A stretch of 64,000 bases of DNA. It comes from Prorocentrum cordatum. Its lineage: Eukaryota > Sar > Dinophyceae > Prorocentrales > Prorocentraceae. Both the position numbers and the translations under genes were made by a program. Each line of letters starts with the position of its first letter. Within the stretch, counting starts at the first letter, position 1. Below are positions 31,660-42,538 of this stretch, in pieces. Under the pieces are notes generated by a model. It saw nothing but the letters and a program-made list of their open reading frames with translations. It did not search any database and was not told the DNA's origin. Location of the stretch: NCBI GenBank assembly GCA_963575745.1, contig CAUYUJ010020148.1, positions 1 to 64,000 on the forward strand, read 5' to 3'.

Positions 31660-32600
31660 TGTAGTTAATTTTCCCTGTCGCACTCCAGGGCCAGTTGTTT
31701 GGGCGGGCCGGGCATTTCGCCTGAGAATTCCTCACCATTTATGACTCTGAATAATAACAATTTGGCAGCAGCTTCGCAGATGGAGGGCGGGTCGTTTTCA
31801 AAAACCGCGGCGCGCATTCGTTTTAAACATTCCCAAGAGCTTCACGGATCGAGGGCGGGTTGTTTTCAAAATGTGGCTCTCGCCTTAACGCGGCGCGCCT
31901 TCGCCCGAACAAAACTGCAACAGATTCACGGATCGACGGCGGGTCGATTTCAAATAGTGGTTCTCACATTAGCGCTGCGCAGATTCTTTTCAAACATTTG
32001 CAAGAGCTTCACGGATTGAGGGCGAATGTTTTTCAAACTATGGCCCTCGCTTTAGCACGGCGCACATTCGCTCCAGACATGTGCTCCAGACATTTGCAAG
32101 AGCTTCACGGATCGAGGGCGGTTCCTTTTCAAACTGTGGTTCTCGCGTTTGCGCCGCGCACGCTCGTTTATAACAACTGCATCAAGATTTTCACGGGTTC
32201 CCATCAACAACGTACCAGAAATTGAGCTTTGAAAAGATTCTAGATTACGCGGGCGTGGGCGCAACAACTACGTTGACTCGCTGTGTTGAAGTCCCAAGAA
32301 TGGCCTTCTAGCGCGATTCAGGAACACCAACACGCAGTAGTCAGGTTGATGCGTGGCGTTGGAATCCTGAGAGACATGTCATGGCATGCGTCAGGGTCTT
32401 CAAACAGTTGTTTTCCAACGAGGCAGTTCTCTCAACGGGAATGAACCATTGTTGGGGCCTATGATAAAGGGGGAGCTTGGAGGGTGGGATTATTCCAACA
32501 GCGTTGGTGACTCGTGGGGTTGCACTTGTCCTCCTCCTCCCCCTCTTCCTCCTCCTTCTCCTCCTTTTTCTCCTCCTCCTCCTTCCCCTCCTCCGCAATG
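31660..32600 (+). mobile_element. CTCTCGCC composite family, copy 3
   Basis: Same order as copy 2, directly behind it: head at 31670, 83-bp units at 31876, 31960, 32044 and 32139, the terminal block with GGGGCCTATGA at 32455, then TCC-rich 32525-32600. Confidence 0.85.
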
Positions 32601-33111
32601 CTTCTTCGGCGCGGCGCATCCTTCGTCTTCCTCGCTCGCATCGGGAACGTGCCTGCGCGTAAGTGCACTCTACCGGCCGAGGCCGTGTTTTCCTCACGCC
32701 AGGTCGTCGACAGCGGCGCCGTGCGCGGGCGCCTTCCTGTCACTGGGTGGGAGCGCGCTCGAGGCCCAATATCAGGTTGCGCCAGCATTGTTTTTTTTCT
32801 GTTGTGGGGGTGGGGTGGGGGAAGGCGGTGCCTGTTGCGCGTTCGGCCTGGCTGGCTTCACTCCCCTTCTCCTTCCTCGCTCCTCTTAATTTTCCTGTTC
32901 GCCCCCCTCCTCCACTGCCGCACTCCCCCTTCCTCGGTGGTCTCCTAAACGAAGGCGGCGGGGCGGGGGCACTAGGCCATGCGAAAAACACGCGAGAGAG
33001 AGAGAACGAGAGAGAGAGAGAGAGAGAGAAATAGAGATAGAGAAAGAGAGAGGGAGAGAGAGAGAGAGAGGCATGGAGAGGGAGACCCAAACCTTCAGGC
33101 AGGCGTCATGC
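32601..33111. repeat. unique stretch ending in a (GA)n tract
   Basis: No gene recognised from 32600 to 32990; GA repeats at 32995-33070. Confidence 0.6.
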
Positions 33112-33279
33112 TGTAAGGGCATTGGGTATGGAACCCTCCGGTAAGGAATTCAAGCCTGGAAGCTGGTGGAACCCAATTGAGGCTTGGCCATGGATATTAC
33201 CGCCGCCCTCACCAGATAAGGAATCCCCAAAAAGTCTGAAGCCTCCTCGGCACATTCCTTGACGAACGCCCCCGCCGTA
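33112..33279 (+). mobile_element. MITE-like element copy 2
   Basis: Starts TGTAAGGGCATTGGG and ends CGAACGCCCCCGCCGTA; interior TTGGCCATGGATATTACCGC as in copies 1 and 3. A dispersed-family copy in minus orientation follows at 33290-33400. Confidence 0.75.
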
Positions 33280-33770
33280 AGTGTTCAAATGTGATTTCGG
33301 CTTCTTGGCTTCCTGGGGCCGCTTTCGAATGACTGGGCCATCAGGAAACGCCCGCGACGGACAACTGGTCCTGGATATGAGGCCAGCAGTCGAAAGATCT
33401 GGGGGGGCGTTGCGCGGCCGAGAAGAAACACGCAGACAGAGAGAGAGAGAGAGAGAGCAAGGAAGAGAAAAAGAGAGAAAGAGAGTGAGAGAAACATAGA
33501 GAGAGAGAGAGAGAAACATCTATAGAGAGAGGCATATAATCTGAAGAAGAAGCAGAGCAAGAACAATCCGCTGGCCCCCTTGTGGGGCCACCAGGCGCCG
33601 CGGACTAGGCTTGCTGTTCACTGCGCCAGTTCCAGTTTCCAGTCTCCAATGTAGTAGTCCTGTTTTATCTGCTTCCTACTGTGACTTGTTGAAATCCGCG
33701 CGAGGGGGGGGGGGGGGGGGAGCCGAAAAGGGCCCTGGTTACAACCACCTGAGGGGGTTCTCAAACTTTC
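33280..33770. repeat. dispersed family copy (minus), (GA)n and unique sequence
   Basis: 33290-33400 is the reverse complement of the dispersed family. GA repeats follow at 33435-33535, then unique sequence with a G run at 33704-33720. Confidence 0.6.
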
Positions 33771-34350
33771 TGAGGGGGTTATTTCAATCATTTGAATTAT
33801 CTAAATTATTTCGGTCGAAGCCCTAAGGCGCGAGAGTCTGCATTCCAGGGATATTTCAATACTTTAAACAATTTGAACAATTTAATGAATTAAAACCGTT
33901 TAAATAGTTCAAATCTTTGAATTATTACATGTTTCCACCCATTAAATTATTTGAATTATTTACTTCAGTCGAAATCCTAAGGCCCGAGAATCTTCATTCC
34001 ATGAATATTTGAATAATTCAAATACTTAAAAATAATATGCATGATTTAATTACTTAAATTATTTAACTGCTTTAACTGATTCAAATAATTATATTACTCT
34101 AAGCCGCTGGTCTAAACAATTTAAACGAACATATGAGTACCTCATGTTCTTGACATGCTTCTATCAATTGAAATTAAATAAACGCATTTGGAAAGCTCAA
34201 AGGACGCATCGACCCTATTTGGCCCTCAATCATATATATATGCACATACACACATGCATACATGTATATATATATATATATATAGATGTGTACATATATA
34301 TACACACAGACAATACACACATGTATATATGATACTTATATGTGTGATAT
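33770..34350. repeat. AT-rich island with ~170-bp repeat and TA/CA microsatellite
   Basis: ATTTGAATTATTTAAA-type sequence, with the block GTCGAARYCCTAAGGC repeated at 33812 and 33967, then alternating TA and CA at 34225-34345. Sharply lower GC than the rest of the window. Confidence 0.8.
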
Positions 34351-35147
34351 TTGTGCCACCGAAGCCATCATCTGTCGTAAATTACGCTGTAGTCGCGCCC
34401 ACGAGGCCACAGTCCCTGGTCGATTACACCTGCACACACACACACACTATTCGCGTCCCCGAGGCCTTATGCCCTTTCAAATTGCGCTGTGCTCGCGCTC
34501 CGGGGACCACTTTTTGTAAAGTATAACATGACCGCGTCTCCGAGGCAATATTCTTCCGCAGGCTATACAATATTTGTGTCCCCGAAGCACGATCCCTCGT
34601 GAATTACGCGCGCGCCCCAGAAACCAGAAACCCTCGTAAAGTATGCCGTGCTCACGCTTTCGGGGCCACAATCTTTTATAAAAGGCCCCCAAGACGGTAC
34701 ACGATGCCTCCGAGATGGCCCAAGCGTGCTCCAGGGCGCCCAAGATGGTCCCAAGACGGCCCAAGAGGCTCCCAAGATGCCCCCAAGAGCGATCCAGGAG
34801 CACACCCAAGAGGGGCCCAAGATGCCAACATCACAGATTTTCCTCGGAGTTCTCATGGATGTTGGCACGCTCGCCTTTTTCTGGCTTCCGACGCTGCGAG
34901 ACGGCCCAAGAGGCCCCCCAAGACCGCCCCAAGATGGCCAAACGAAATCCCCAAGACGGCCCAAGAGGGACCCAAGACGGCCCCAAGAGTAACCCGAGAC
35001 GGGGGACCTGAACCCAAGTGGCCGCCGTTCGGAGATCCGACGCAGCTTCACGACGGTGCCCAAGCCCCACAACATAGCTCTTGCATTCCCCATCCTCCGA
35101 GAGAGGAAGCCGGCGGCAGGGGGCGAAGCCCTTACGGATATATGCAC

Positions 35148-35183
<36 letters not shown>

Positions 35184-35400
35184 CACAACACCATAAAACA
35201 GAGAGAGAGAGAGAGACTAATATCGAATAGCCTAGGAGACGCAATAAACACGCGGAGCGGCAAGGGCGAGTGGGTGGAGGGGCAGTTCATGGTGTAGCGA
35301 CGTGCTCAAGCGAAGATCGAACGCTTCAGTAAATAGATCGTATCATTCTTAATATCTTGGGTGCTCGCAGAGAGTATGGTCCAACAAATGATAGATGAAT
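34351..35400 (+). mobile_element. CCAAGAGGCCCC-type element (partial) and (GA)n
   Basis: CCCCAAGACGGCCC units at 34690-35000 around a core at 34830-34900 (CTCATGGATG, CTGGCTTCCGACGC), preceded by a degenerate ~60-bp repeat (CTCGCGCTCCGGGGCCAC) at 34380-34690. GA arrays at 35150-35215. Confidence 0.7.
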
Positions 35401-36921
35401 AATGACATTAAGTGGGCACATGAGTTGCGCAGGAGACTACGCAGACGATAGTGTCGAGCTCCACCACCACACTGAAGGCTGGCATTCCGATCGCCGTCGC
35501 TACTGAAACAATCGGCTGAAACTGTCCGCGTGCTCTACAAGAGTCGGCTGCGCGCACTCTGGTCGCCTTTTTTATCCAGAATGATGCCTTCACTCGAATT
35601 CTCGAGATGTTCGGCGTTTGCTCCAGTTCCGATCGTCGAGTGCGAGGTGCACGTAGCCTTGCGACTCCGATTGGCCAGCAGAACACCGCAGCCGGCGCCG
35701 TCGCCCTCATCCATCCTACCAGTGCACGCGAGAGATCGCAACGATGAGGTCGCCGGCCTTGGCTCCTCTGACATTTGCCTCCAACTTCACGGTCTCACAT
35801 GGCCACTCAGAACGCAGGACGCAGCATAGAACGTGCAAGCCACGACTCGCGAGCACACCAGGACAATAAAACATGGATGCACGACTAAAACAAGAGGTGC
35901 GAAGCTACGAACAAACAATGAATGAGGCAGGCGAAGCAAGAACGGTTAACTGGGAGAAGAGGAGGATGGAGGAAGAGTGGGAAGGATGGAGGGGGACTGG
36001 TTTAAAGGAGTCTAGGGCATTTGTTTCGGACCTCGCTTCCGATGCCTTCAAAGGTGGGCGTTTGGGGGTCGCTCCTCTTGGTCGTCCACCTGGTCCTTCT
36101 CATCCTCTTCTCCCCCTCCGCTTGTGACGGGGTGTCTCGTTCCAAGAACCCTGGGTCCAACAACATCTGCATTTCTTGAAATGCAGATGTATGCTTCCGC
36201 CGCTGGAGGCTTCCGCCGGCTCCCGCCGAGAGTAAAGATACGCCGCCGAATGCGAGGCCCCTCCTGGAACGCCCGTCGTACGCGGCCCACGGCGTTCTGT
36301 GTGGGAGCGCTAGGGGTCCGCCAGGCAGTCGCGATCGTGGCTGAGAGCGGCCGTGGGGGGTACTGACCAGTTGGTTCCTTTCGAACGCCAGCCTGGGGGG
36401 CCACAGGGTGGGACTCGCTGGCGTGAGCCAGGGCCGCCGTGGTAGCTTCAAGCTGAAGACGGATACTTCGCGGAAGCAGCTGCGAACATTACCTTGGTGA
36501 TGTTTATCGCCGCGCCCTCTCCGCGGCTGCCGCCAATGAGCCTCTGCCGACGTCGGCTTCTGCTTGCCAGCAACACACGTCGCATCCCTCTCGACCCTTT
36601 CGCCAAGGTAATTCTTTGACCCCCCGCTTGTTCACGGTCCCGGGGCTCGAAAACAGCCTCCTCAGGCAGGGGACGCCGAAAAACCTCAGACTCGACATCT
36701 TCGAGTCTCGGGAAGTCTGGGAATGTCCTGGTTCCCGCGGCGCTGACCCCACGCGCTGGTGGGCCTGGCGAGTCCACGGCTGGATCCTTGACAGGCACAG
36801 TGCCCGCGGAAACCCCCTAACAAGATGTGCCGACCAATTCCCGCTGAGCCCTTCGGATGCGCAGCCGCGCGCGAGCGCGGCCCGTGCTCAACGCTCGTTC
36901 TCTCTGGCTCGCTCTGGCAGC
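35401..36921. other. intron stretch; one perfect hairpin
   Basis: A perfect 13-bp inverted repeat with a two-base loop (ACATCTGCATTTC, TT, GAAATGCAGATGT) lies at 36163-36190. Minus-strand frames at 35535-35830 (for example TVKLEANVRGAK) look protein-like but fit between no formin exons. Nothing else was recognised. Confidence 0.55.
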
Positions 36922-37004
36922 CTCGGGGCTGAGTACCTTCTCGTCCAGGCTCAGGATGGCCTCCCTGATTTGGGAGGGCTGGAAGTCGCGCAGGGAGTGG
37001 AGGC
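36922..37004 (-). CDS. formin FH2 exon (knob helix)
   Basis: 83 nt, two bases plus 27 codons, leaving in phase 0. Reads LHSLRDFQPSQ then IREAILSLDEKVLSPE, the FH2 knob helix (IR.AIL.LDE..L). Its two leading bases complete a Gly codon with the last G of the exon ending at 44215. The acceptor is CGCAG behind a pyrimidine-rich run and the donor is GAG|GC. The 7.2-kb intron in front of it contains the nested three-gene array. Confidence 0.88.
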
Positions 37005-37519
37005 CTGCGGGTCGGGGCGGGTGGGAGGATGGCCCGGGAAGAGGAGCATGATGACCCTGGCGTCCCCGCGCCGTGATGGGTACGACGGTGCACTTTTGGT
37101 CCTTACCGGTCTCTGGGGGCCCCCCCCGAAGACCTTGACCCCTTACCCAGGATTCGACATTTCAATCCGTTGACGACCCCAGGGCCCCCTGACGGCCCCA
37201 GGGTCAGTGACGGCCCCAAGAGGCCCAACGCGATGAAAACCTTGATTTGCATTAGTTGTCGCGCCGCGAGGGAGTGTGGGTCCTTCTTTCCAGGCAATGC
37301 CCAGGGGGGGTCACCACTAGGGGGGCGACAACCCCTCGAGAAGCCCCCTCGGGACCCCCGACCCCCCCGCCCCCGACACCCCCAAACCGCAAAACCTCCC
37401 AAACACCTCCTCTCGACTCTCGAACCTCGGGAGGAACCGGCGACCCCCTGAGCGGTGACCCCCTGGGCGGGGGGGACGTAAGTCCCGAATCTTGGGGACT
37501 CGAACCTGCTTGACGGGGC
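37005..37519. other. intron; short GGCCCC-type repeats, no gene called
   Basis: CCCCTGACGGCCCCAGGGTC-like repeats at 37180-37220 and C-rich sequence at 37340-37460. Nothing else was recognised. Confidence 0.45.
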
Positions 37520-38490
37520 CGTCAGAAAAACATATATCCGGACGAAGGACCCAATCATATGCAGTTGTGAATGCCGCATTGTGGCCATCGCTTGCTGTGG
37601 AGCCCCCTATGGAAATGGGTGGTGAATCGCATGTGAACTGCGAAGCACTCGGTGGAGCTCCCCATGGGGCCACAAAACGTGTGAGGGGTGTGCCGAAACG
37701 GGCGTGCCGCACACATGCGAACTGCGCCACAGAGGCATTCGGGGTACCTCACTTTATGGGGCCACGAAACGTGTGAGGTGTGTGTGTGTATGTGTGTGCC
37801 GGATGGGGCGTGCCGCCCACATGCGAACTGCGCCACAGAGGCACTCGGTGGAGCCCCCTTATGGTGCCAAGAAACGTTAGAGGGGTGTGCCGAAACGGGC
37901 ATGCCGCCCACATGCCGCCCCAATGGGGCCACGAAGCGTGTGAGGGGTGTGCCGAAGCGGGTGTAACGCCCACATGCGGACTGAGCCAACGGAAGCACTC
38001 GGTGGAGCTCCCTACGGGGTCACGGAGGGTGTGAGGGGTGTGCCGAAAGGGGCGTGACGCCTGCATGTGAACTGCACCGCAGAGGCACCTGTTGGAACCC
38101 ACTTCTTGTGCCACGAAAAGAATAAGGGATAAGGCGAAACGGGCGTGACGCCCACATGCGAACTGGGACACGAGAGGCACTCGGTGGAGCCCCCCTATGG
38201 TGCCAAGAAGCGTGTGGGGGGTGTGCCGAAATGGGCGTGCTGCCCACATGCGAACTGCGCCACGGAGGCCTTATATGGAACCTCCTTGTAGGGCCACGGA
38301 ACGTGTGAGGGGTGCGCTGAAACGGGCATGATGCGCACATGCGAACTACGCCACGGAGGCACTCGGTGGAGCCCCCATATGGGGTCACGAAACGTGTGAG
38401 GGGTGTGCCGAAATGGGCGTGACGCCCACATGCGAACTGCGCCACGGGGGCCTTAGATGGAGCTCCCTATGGGCACGAGACGTGCGAGGG
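37520..38490 (+). repeat. 91-bp tandem array with conserved left flank
   Basis: About nine or ten degenerate ~91-bp units (landmarks CACATGCGAACTGCGCCAC, GGCACTCGGTGGAGC, ATGGGGCCACGAAACG). The left flank (37520-37600; GGACCCAATCATATGC) matches, in inverted orientation, the right flank of the 77-bp array at 46860-48760, and the units share ~50 bp. Confidence 0.85.
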
Positions 38491-38504
38491 GAGTGCCGAA
38501 GCTC

Positions 38505-38960
38505 ATGGCGATGATGGTGATGATAATTAACGGCGATGGTGATGATGATGATGGTTGTGATGCGGGCCATGATGCTGCTGCCGCTGATGATGATGATGCT
38601 GATGATAATAAGGATTATGCTGCTGATGATGATGCTGATGCTGACGATGATGATGCTGCTGCTGCTGATGATGATGATGATACGGATGGTGTTGATGATG
38701 ACGACGGTGTCGATGGCGATGATGGTGATGATTATGAAATTCATGTTGTAAATTGAGATAAGGATAATGATGCTGATGCTGATGGTGATGCTGATGCTGA
38801 TGATGATGCTCATGATGTTGATGATTATGCTGATACTGATGGTGCTGACGGTGCTGATGATACTGCTGCTGATGCTGATGCTGCTGCTGATGATGATGAT
38901 GATGATGCTGATGATGATGATGATGATGCTGGCTGTGTTGGTGGTGCTAGTGGTGGTGAG
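38505..38960. repeat. degenerate (GAT)n tract
   Basis: GAT, GCT and ATG triplets over ~450 bp. Confidence 0.9.
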
Positions 38961-39194
38961 ATGAGCGGAGGGGGGAGGGGCAGCGGGAGGAGGAGCGACA
39001 CGAGGTGCTGTCTTTTCACAAGAGGACCCAACGCCACAGGATGGTTGGAATTTGCGAGGACTTCATCTGAAATTCGACGCGAACTCCCGCTGCAATCACC
39101 TTACAGATATTGGACCGTCAAAACTCATGTCAAACCGACGTGTTCTGGCAAACTCGAGTCTTACGATGCCCCGATCCTCCTGCCCCTCCAAGAA

Positions 39195-39355
39195 ATCCGG
39201 CATCGTGCCTCTAGAGGTCTGGAACACTTCCCCGGAAATGCTTTCATCCCGAATCGTTGTTTGACAGGCCCCGGGGCCAGTGAGTGCCCCCCGTGTCCAA
39301 AAACAGCCAAACGCTTAGCGTCGCGATACTTCACGACGCGAGGGTGTCAGGGCTC
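39195..39355 (+). mobile_element. dispersed family copy, 39.2 kb
   Basis: CTAGAGGTCTGGAACACTTC, CATCCCGAATCGTTGTTTGA, CAGGCCCCGGGGCC and the end CACGACGCGAGGGTGTCAGG. Confidence 0.75.
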
Positions 39356-39476
39356 CTGTCCTCCGCCAAAGGATCGGGGGCGCCCAGAAGGGGGGGGGCC
39401 TCCAGTGCGGGGGGGGGGCGCAGATCATGGCCGCTGGTACGTGGCGCCCGGGCGACCCAGGGGGGGCCGGGGACGT

Positions 39477-39495
39477 ACGGTGAGGGCATTTTTTT
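39477..39495 (-). repeat. 12-bp direct repeat and seven-A relic at array 3' end
   Basis: On the minus strand AAAAAAA is followed by TGCCCTCACCGT. The same 12 bp stands immediately before the first SL relic of the array (43911-43922) and at both internal junctions. It is the target-site duplication expected of a retroposed mRNA. Confidence 0.6.
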
Positions 39496-39606
39496 ACTCT
39501 TCGAGCACCCGCGAGCAGGCGCGTGGTCATGCATGCAATTCTACAAGGGGAAGGAGGGCGAGAGGGCAAGGCACGTCTAGCGGCCGCACGATGCCCACGA
39601 CCACCT

Positions 39607-40921
39607 TCACGAGTCGCCCTGTCGCCTGGCGTGCTCCAGGGCCGCGAGCGCCGCTCTCGCAGCTTCTCTCTGTGGGTCCAGCCGCCGCGGCGAGGCACGC
39701 TCCGACTCGAGCGATTCGAACGACAGGACCTGGGCCTCCAGCGCCCTCTCGAGGCGGGCGCGCTCCAGATCCTGCACATTGGGCACCGCTGCGTCGTGCA
39801 CAGCCTCCGCCTGCTTGCCTTCGGGCTCCGCTTCGCCAGACTCGGGCTCCTCGATCGGGTCGAAGAGCTGCACGGCCTCACATGCGGTGCCCGACAGTTT
39901 GCTGGGGTGCCGAATCAGCTGCACGTCAGCCTGGCTGGCGGAGCTCACGGAGGCGCCGACCTCTAGCATCTCTTCGAAGCAGGCGAAAAGCTCCTCGAGA
40001 TCGGCGCTGGGTCCGTGCGCCGCCGCCGCCTGCTTGCTGAAGTGCGCGTCGTACTGCTCTGTCGCCTCCAGCCGCTCGGGGCCGAGCGACTCGGAGGCTC
40101 CTTCCGCCAGCCGCCAGCCCGCCGCCAGCCCCTGGACGAAGGCCTCCGCGCGGCCTCCGCCAACGGCTCGGAGGTGTGCCACATCCCAGGCGCCAGCCCT
40201 GGGCCCGCGGGAATGGCCTCCTTGTCAGAACAGATGGGAAACGTTCCCAAGCCCCCAGGTATACTAGGCCCTCTGGGGTGGTTCCGTGCAGATGCCCTTG
40301 GGCGTCGGGGAGGTCTTGAAGATCAGTTCCTCCCTGACCTCCCAGCCCTGGCCGCGGAGCGCGCTCCGCCGCCAGGGCATCGGCCTGCGCCAGGAGCCTC
40401 GGCTCCAACTCGGCCACGTGGAACACCCGAGCATGAAAGGGCAAGCCGCCTCCCGCCCAAGGATCCTGGGTCTCGAGAGCCCCAGAAGCCCCTCGGGTAG
40501 CCAGCGCCTCCGCCCAGCCGCTCTCGTCCGTGTCCACGTCGTCCACGCCGTCGGAAGCTCCAGTCGCCACTGCGGCGCGCTCCAGCCTCGGCCCCCGCTG
40601 AGCAGCGCGGAGCTCGGCAGCCTTGGCCACCAGGATCCGCGCCCCCGGCGCCGCGGCGTGCAGCGCGACGTTGCGGCGCAGCTTCTGCAACCAGGTCGGC
40701 GCCCGCCCAGCCACCAAAGCCGCCAGAGCTGGCAGCAGGCAGCGGATGCGCGCGCCGACCTCCGCGTCGCCGACGAGCGTGTCGATGGCCTCCTCGGCTT
40801 CCAACCTGCGGCGGTCGGCGTCCGCGAGCTGCCGCTGCAGCCTCGCGACCAAACGATCCGCCGCCGCACGGGCTCCAGCTGCGCCCCGCAGTGGCGCTGC
40901 TGAGCCCCCTCCCGCAGCCAT
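39607..40921 (-). pseudogene. nested array gene, divergent copy A, frame disrupted
   Basis: ATG at 40921, 41 nt behind the SL relic at 40963-40984. The N-terminal ~220 residues share with copies B and C the block LRRNVALHA...KAAELRAAQRGPRLER and the preceding helical region (LEAEEAIDTLVGDAEV against LEAAEQALGAVIGDDEV). Between about 40250 and 40182 the coding sense moves to a second frame, which runs to 39607 (DLEELFACFEEMLEVG) with an acidic, helical composition. A frameshift or a very short intron (GTTTCCC to CCCAG) would explain this. Strongly diverged from B and C after residue ~130. Function unknown; no known domain seen. Confidence 0.6.
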
Positions 40922-40962
40922 CTCAAGAGGCCCCGCGCGGCCGAAGACGGGCGGAGACACGA

Positions 40963-40984
40963 CTTGAGCCAAAATGGCCACGGA
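40963..40984 (-). other. DinoSL relic, one mismatch
   Basis: Reverse complement of the SL with a single transition (CCGTGGCC for CCGTAGCC). It belongs to array copy A. Confidence 0.9.
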
Positions 40985-41013
40985 CGGTGAGGGCATTTTT
41001 TTATATATGTAGG

Positions 41014-41031
41014 CCCTGCGCGCGCGCAGGG
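41014..41031. terminator. perfect palindrome in array spacer, first copy
   Basis: CCCTGCGCGCGCGCAGGG lies between the stop of copy B (41074) and the seven-A tract before copy A. An mRNA 3' hairpin is possible; its role is inferred only. Confidence 0.4.
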
Positions 41032-41073
41032 GGCTCATGCATGCATTCAGGAAGAGGGGGCGGCAGGCCGAGG

Positions 41074-42387
41074 CTACCCGCGCGCCCGCGCGGCCGCCAG
41101 CTGCGCCTCCAGGTCCATTAGGAGGGCTGACGTCGCGCCTCGGAGCTCGTCCGATGCCGACCGCCATTGGCCCGAGGCCTTCTCGGGCGCGGTCGGGCTC
41201 GGCTCCGAGTGGCGCCCCCGCAGGTCATCCGCCGAGAGGTCCGCGCAGGCGTCCTGCTCAGCCACGGCCTCTGCAGCAACCACACTGCTGTTCGTGCCCT
41301 CGGACGCCTGCGGCAGCACCTCGCCACCAGCAGCCTCGGACAACCCGATGGGCTCCGAGGTGCCTGCAGTGCCGCCGCTCAGGGCGGCCTCCTGGGCGAA
41401 CCCGCCGCGGGCCCGCGCGCCGCTGCCGTGCACCAGCGCCGTGCCCCCAGCAGCGGCATACAGCGCGTCGAGCTCCGCGATGCCAGCAGCGTTCACCTCC
41501 GCGTCGTGCGGCTTCTCGAACTCGCCGCGACCCTGGGACTGCGACTGCGGTGGGCTGAATCCACCTGTCCCAGGGCCGGGCTCCGCCGCGGCGGCGTACC
41601 TGGAGACGGCCTCGCCGCCGAGCTCCGCCGCCAGACCAGCCATCAGCTGGTTCAGGTCGTCCTGGACGCCGAAGGCCTCGTTCGCCGACACGAAGACCTC
41701 CTCCACGAAGGCGTCGTGGAGTTCGGCTAGTTCGCGGGCGCGGGCGGCCGCAGCGCCCTGGGGGCCACCGAGCTGCGGCCCGCCGCTCCCGCCGTCGGCG
41801 GCCTCCAGCTCCGCGTCGATGCCGTCGGTCTGCGCGCGCTGGCAACCCTCGCCGAGAAGCGCCTCCTGCATGGGGGCGGCGTAGGCGATGAGGTCCGCCA
41901 GCAGCTGGTTGGCGTCGCGCGGCGTGTGGGGCACGCCGCCGCCGGGCGCGCTAGCGCCGATGGGGCCGAGGGGGGCGAAGGGAGGCGCATCCGCCCTCAG
42001 CGCGCCATCGGCCGCCGCGCGCCGCTCCAGCCGGGGGCCCCGCTGCGCAGAACGTAGTTCCGCCGCGCTGGCCGCCGCGATGTCCATGCCCTGCGCCTCG
42101 GCATGGAGGGCGACGTTGCGGCGCAGGCGCTCGAGCCAGGATGGGGTCCACCCTCCCAGCGTGGCCTGCAGCGCGGGGGGCATCGCCTGCAGCCTATGGG
42201 CCACCTCGTCATCCCCGATGACCGCGCCCAAGGCCTGCTCCGCGGCCTCCAGACGGGCCCGAGTCCTCCCCAACTCGCCCGACAGCCGCCGCACGGCGTT
42301 GTCGGCGGACCACTTAGCCCACTGCCGTCCCGCAGCACGCTGGGCCGCCGAACGCATTGGCGCGCACTCCGCGCCATCCCGCGCCAT
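41074..42387 (-). CDS. nested array gene, copy B (hypothetical, 437 aa)
   Basis: Intact 437-codon frame, ATG at 42387, TAG at 41074, 37 nt behind a perfect SL relic. No intron is visible. The N-terminal half is Arg/Ala-rich and helical with the conserved block WLERLRRNVALHAEAQGM and AELRSAQRGPRLERR. The middle part is acidic with Leu heptad-like spacing (LADLIAYAAPMQEALLGEG, LHDAFVEEVFVSANEAFGV). The C-terminus is Ala/Gly/Glu-rich. There is no signal peptide or membrane segment. It is nearly identical to copy C, with an SL-to-SL period of 1465 bp. The intact frame in both copies argues for recent duplication or selection. I do not recognise the family. Confidence 0.8.
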   Translation of the reverse strand: MARDGAECAPMRSAAQRAAGRQWAKWSADNAVRRLSGELGRTRARLEAAEQALGAVIGDDEVAHRLQAMPPALQATLGGWTPSWLERLRRNVALHAEAQGMDIAAASAAELRSAQRGPRLERRAAADGALRADAPPFAPLGPIGASAPGGGVPHTPRDANQLLADLIAYAAPMQEALLGEGCQRAQTDGIDAELEAADGGSGGPQLGGPQGAAAARARELAELHDAFVEEVFVSANEAFGVQDDLNQLMAGLAAELGGEAVSRYAAAAEPGPGTGGFSPPQSQSQGRGEFEKPHDAEVNAAGIAELDALYAAAGGTALVHGSGARARGGFAQEAALSGGTAGTSEPIGLSEAAGGEVLPQASEGTNSSVVAAEAVAEQDACADLSADDLRGRHSEPSPTAPEKASGQWRSASDELRGATSALLMDLEAQLAAARARG

Positions 42388-42424
42388 CCTGGGCCCCGCG
42401 CGCCCGAAAGCGGGCGGACCTGGC

Positions 42425-42446
42425 CTTGAGCCAAAATGGCTACGGA
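42425..42446 (-). other. DinoSL relic (perfect)
   Basis: Full 22-nt match in reverse complement, belonging to array copy B; followed outward by CGACGGTGAGGGCA and seven T. Confidence 0.95.
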
Positions 42447-42478
42447 CGACGGTGAGGGCATTTTTTTATATCTGTAGG

Positions 42479-42496
42479 CCCTGCGCGCGCGCAGGG
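42479..42496. terminator. perfect palindrome in array spacer, second copy
   Basis: Same CCCTGCGCGCGCGCAGGG as at 41014-41031, between the stop of copy C (42539) and the seven-A tract before copy B. Confidence 0.4.
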
Positions 42497-42538
42497 GGTT
42501 CATGCATGCATTCAGGAAGAGGGGGCGGCAGGCCGAGG

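Noticed and set aside
35535-35835. Minus frames such as TVKLEANVRGAK and GVLLANRSRKATC
   Set aside because: Protein-like, but they match no FH2 segment and the exons at 36922 and 28970 join in phase with usual spacing.
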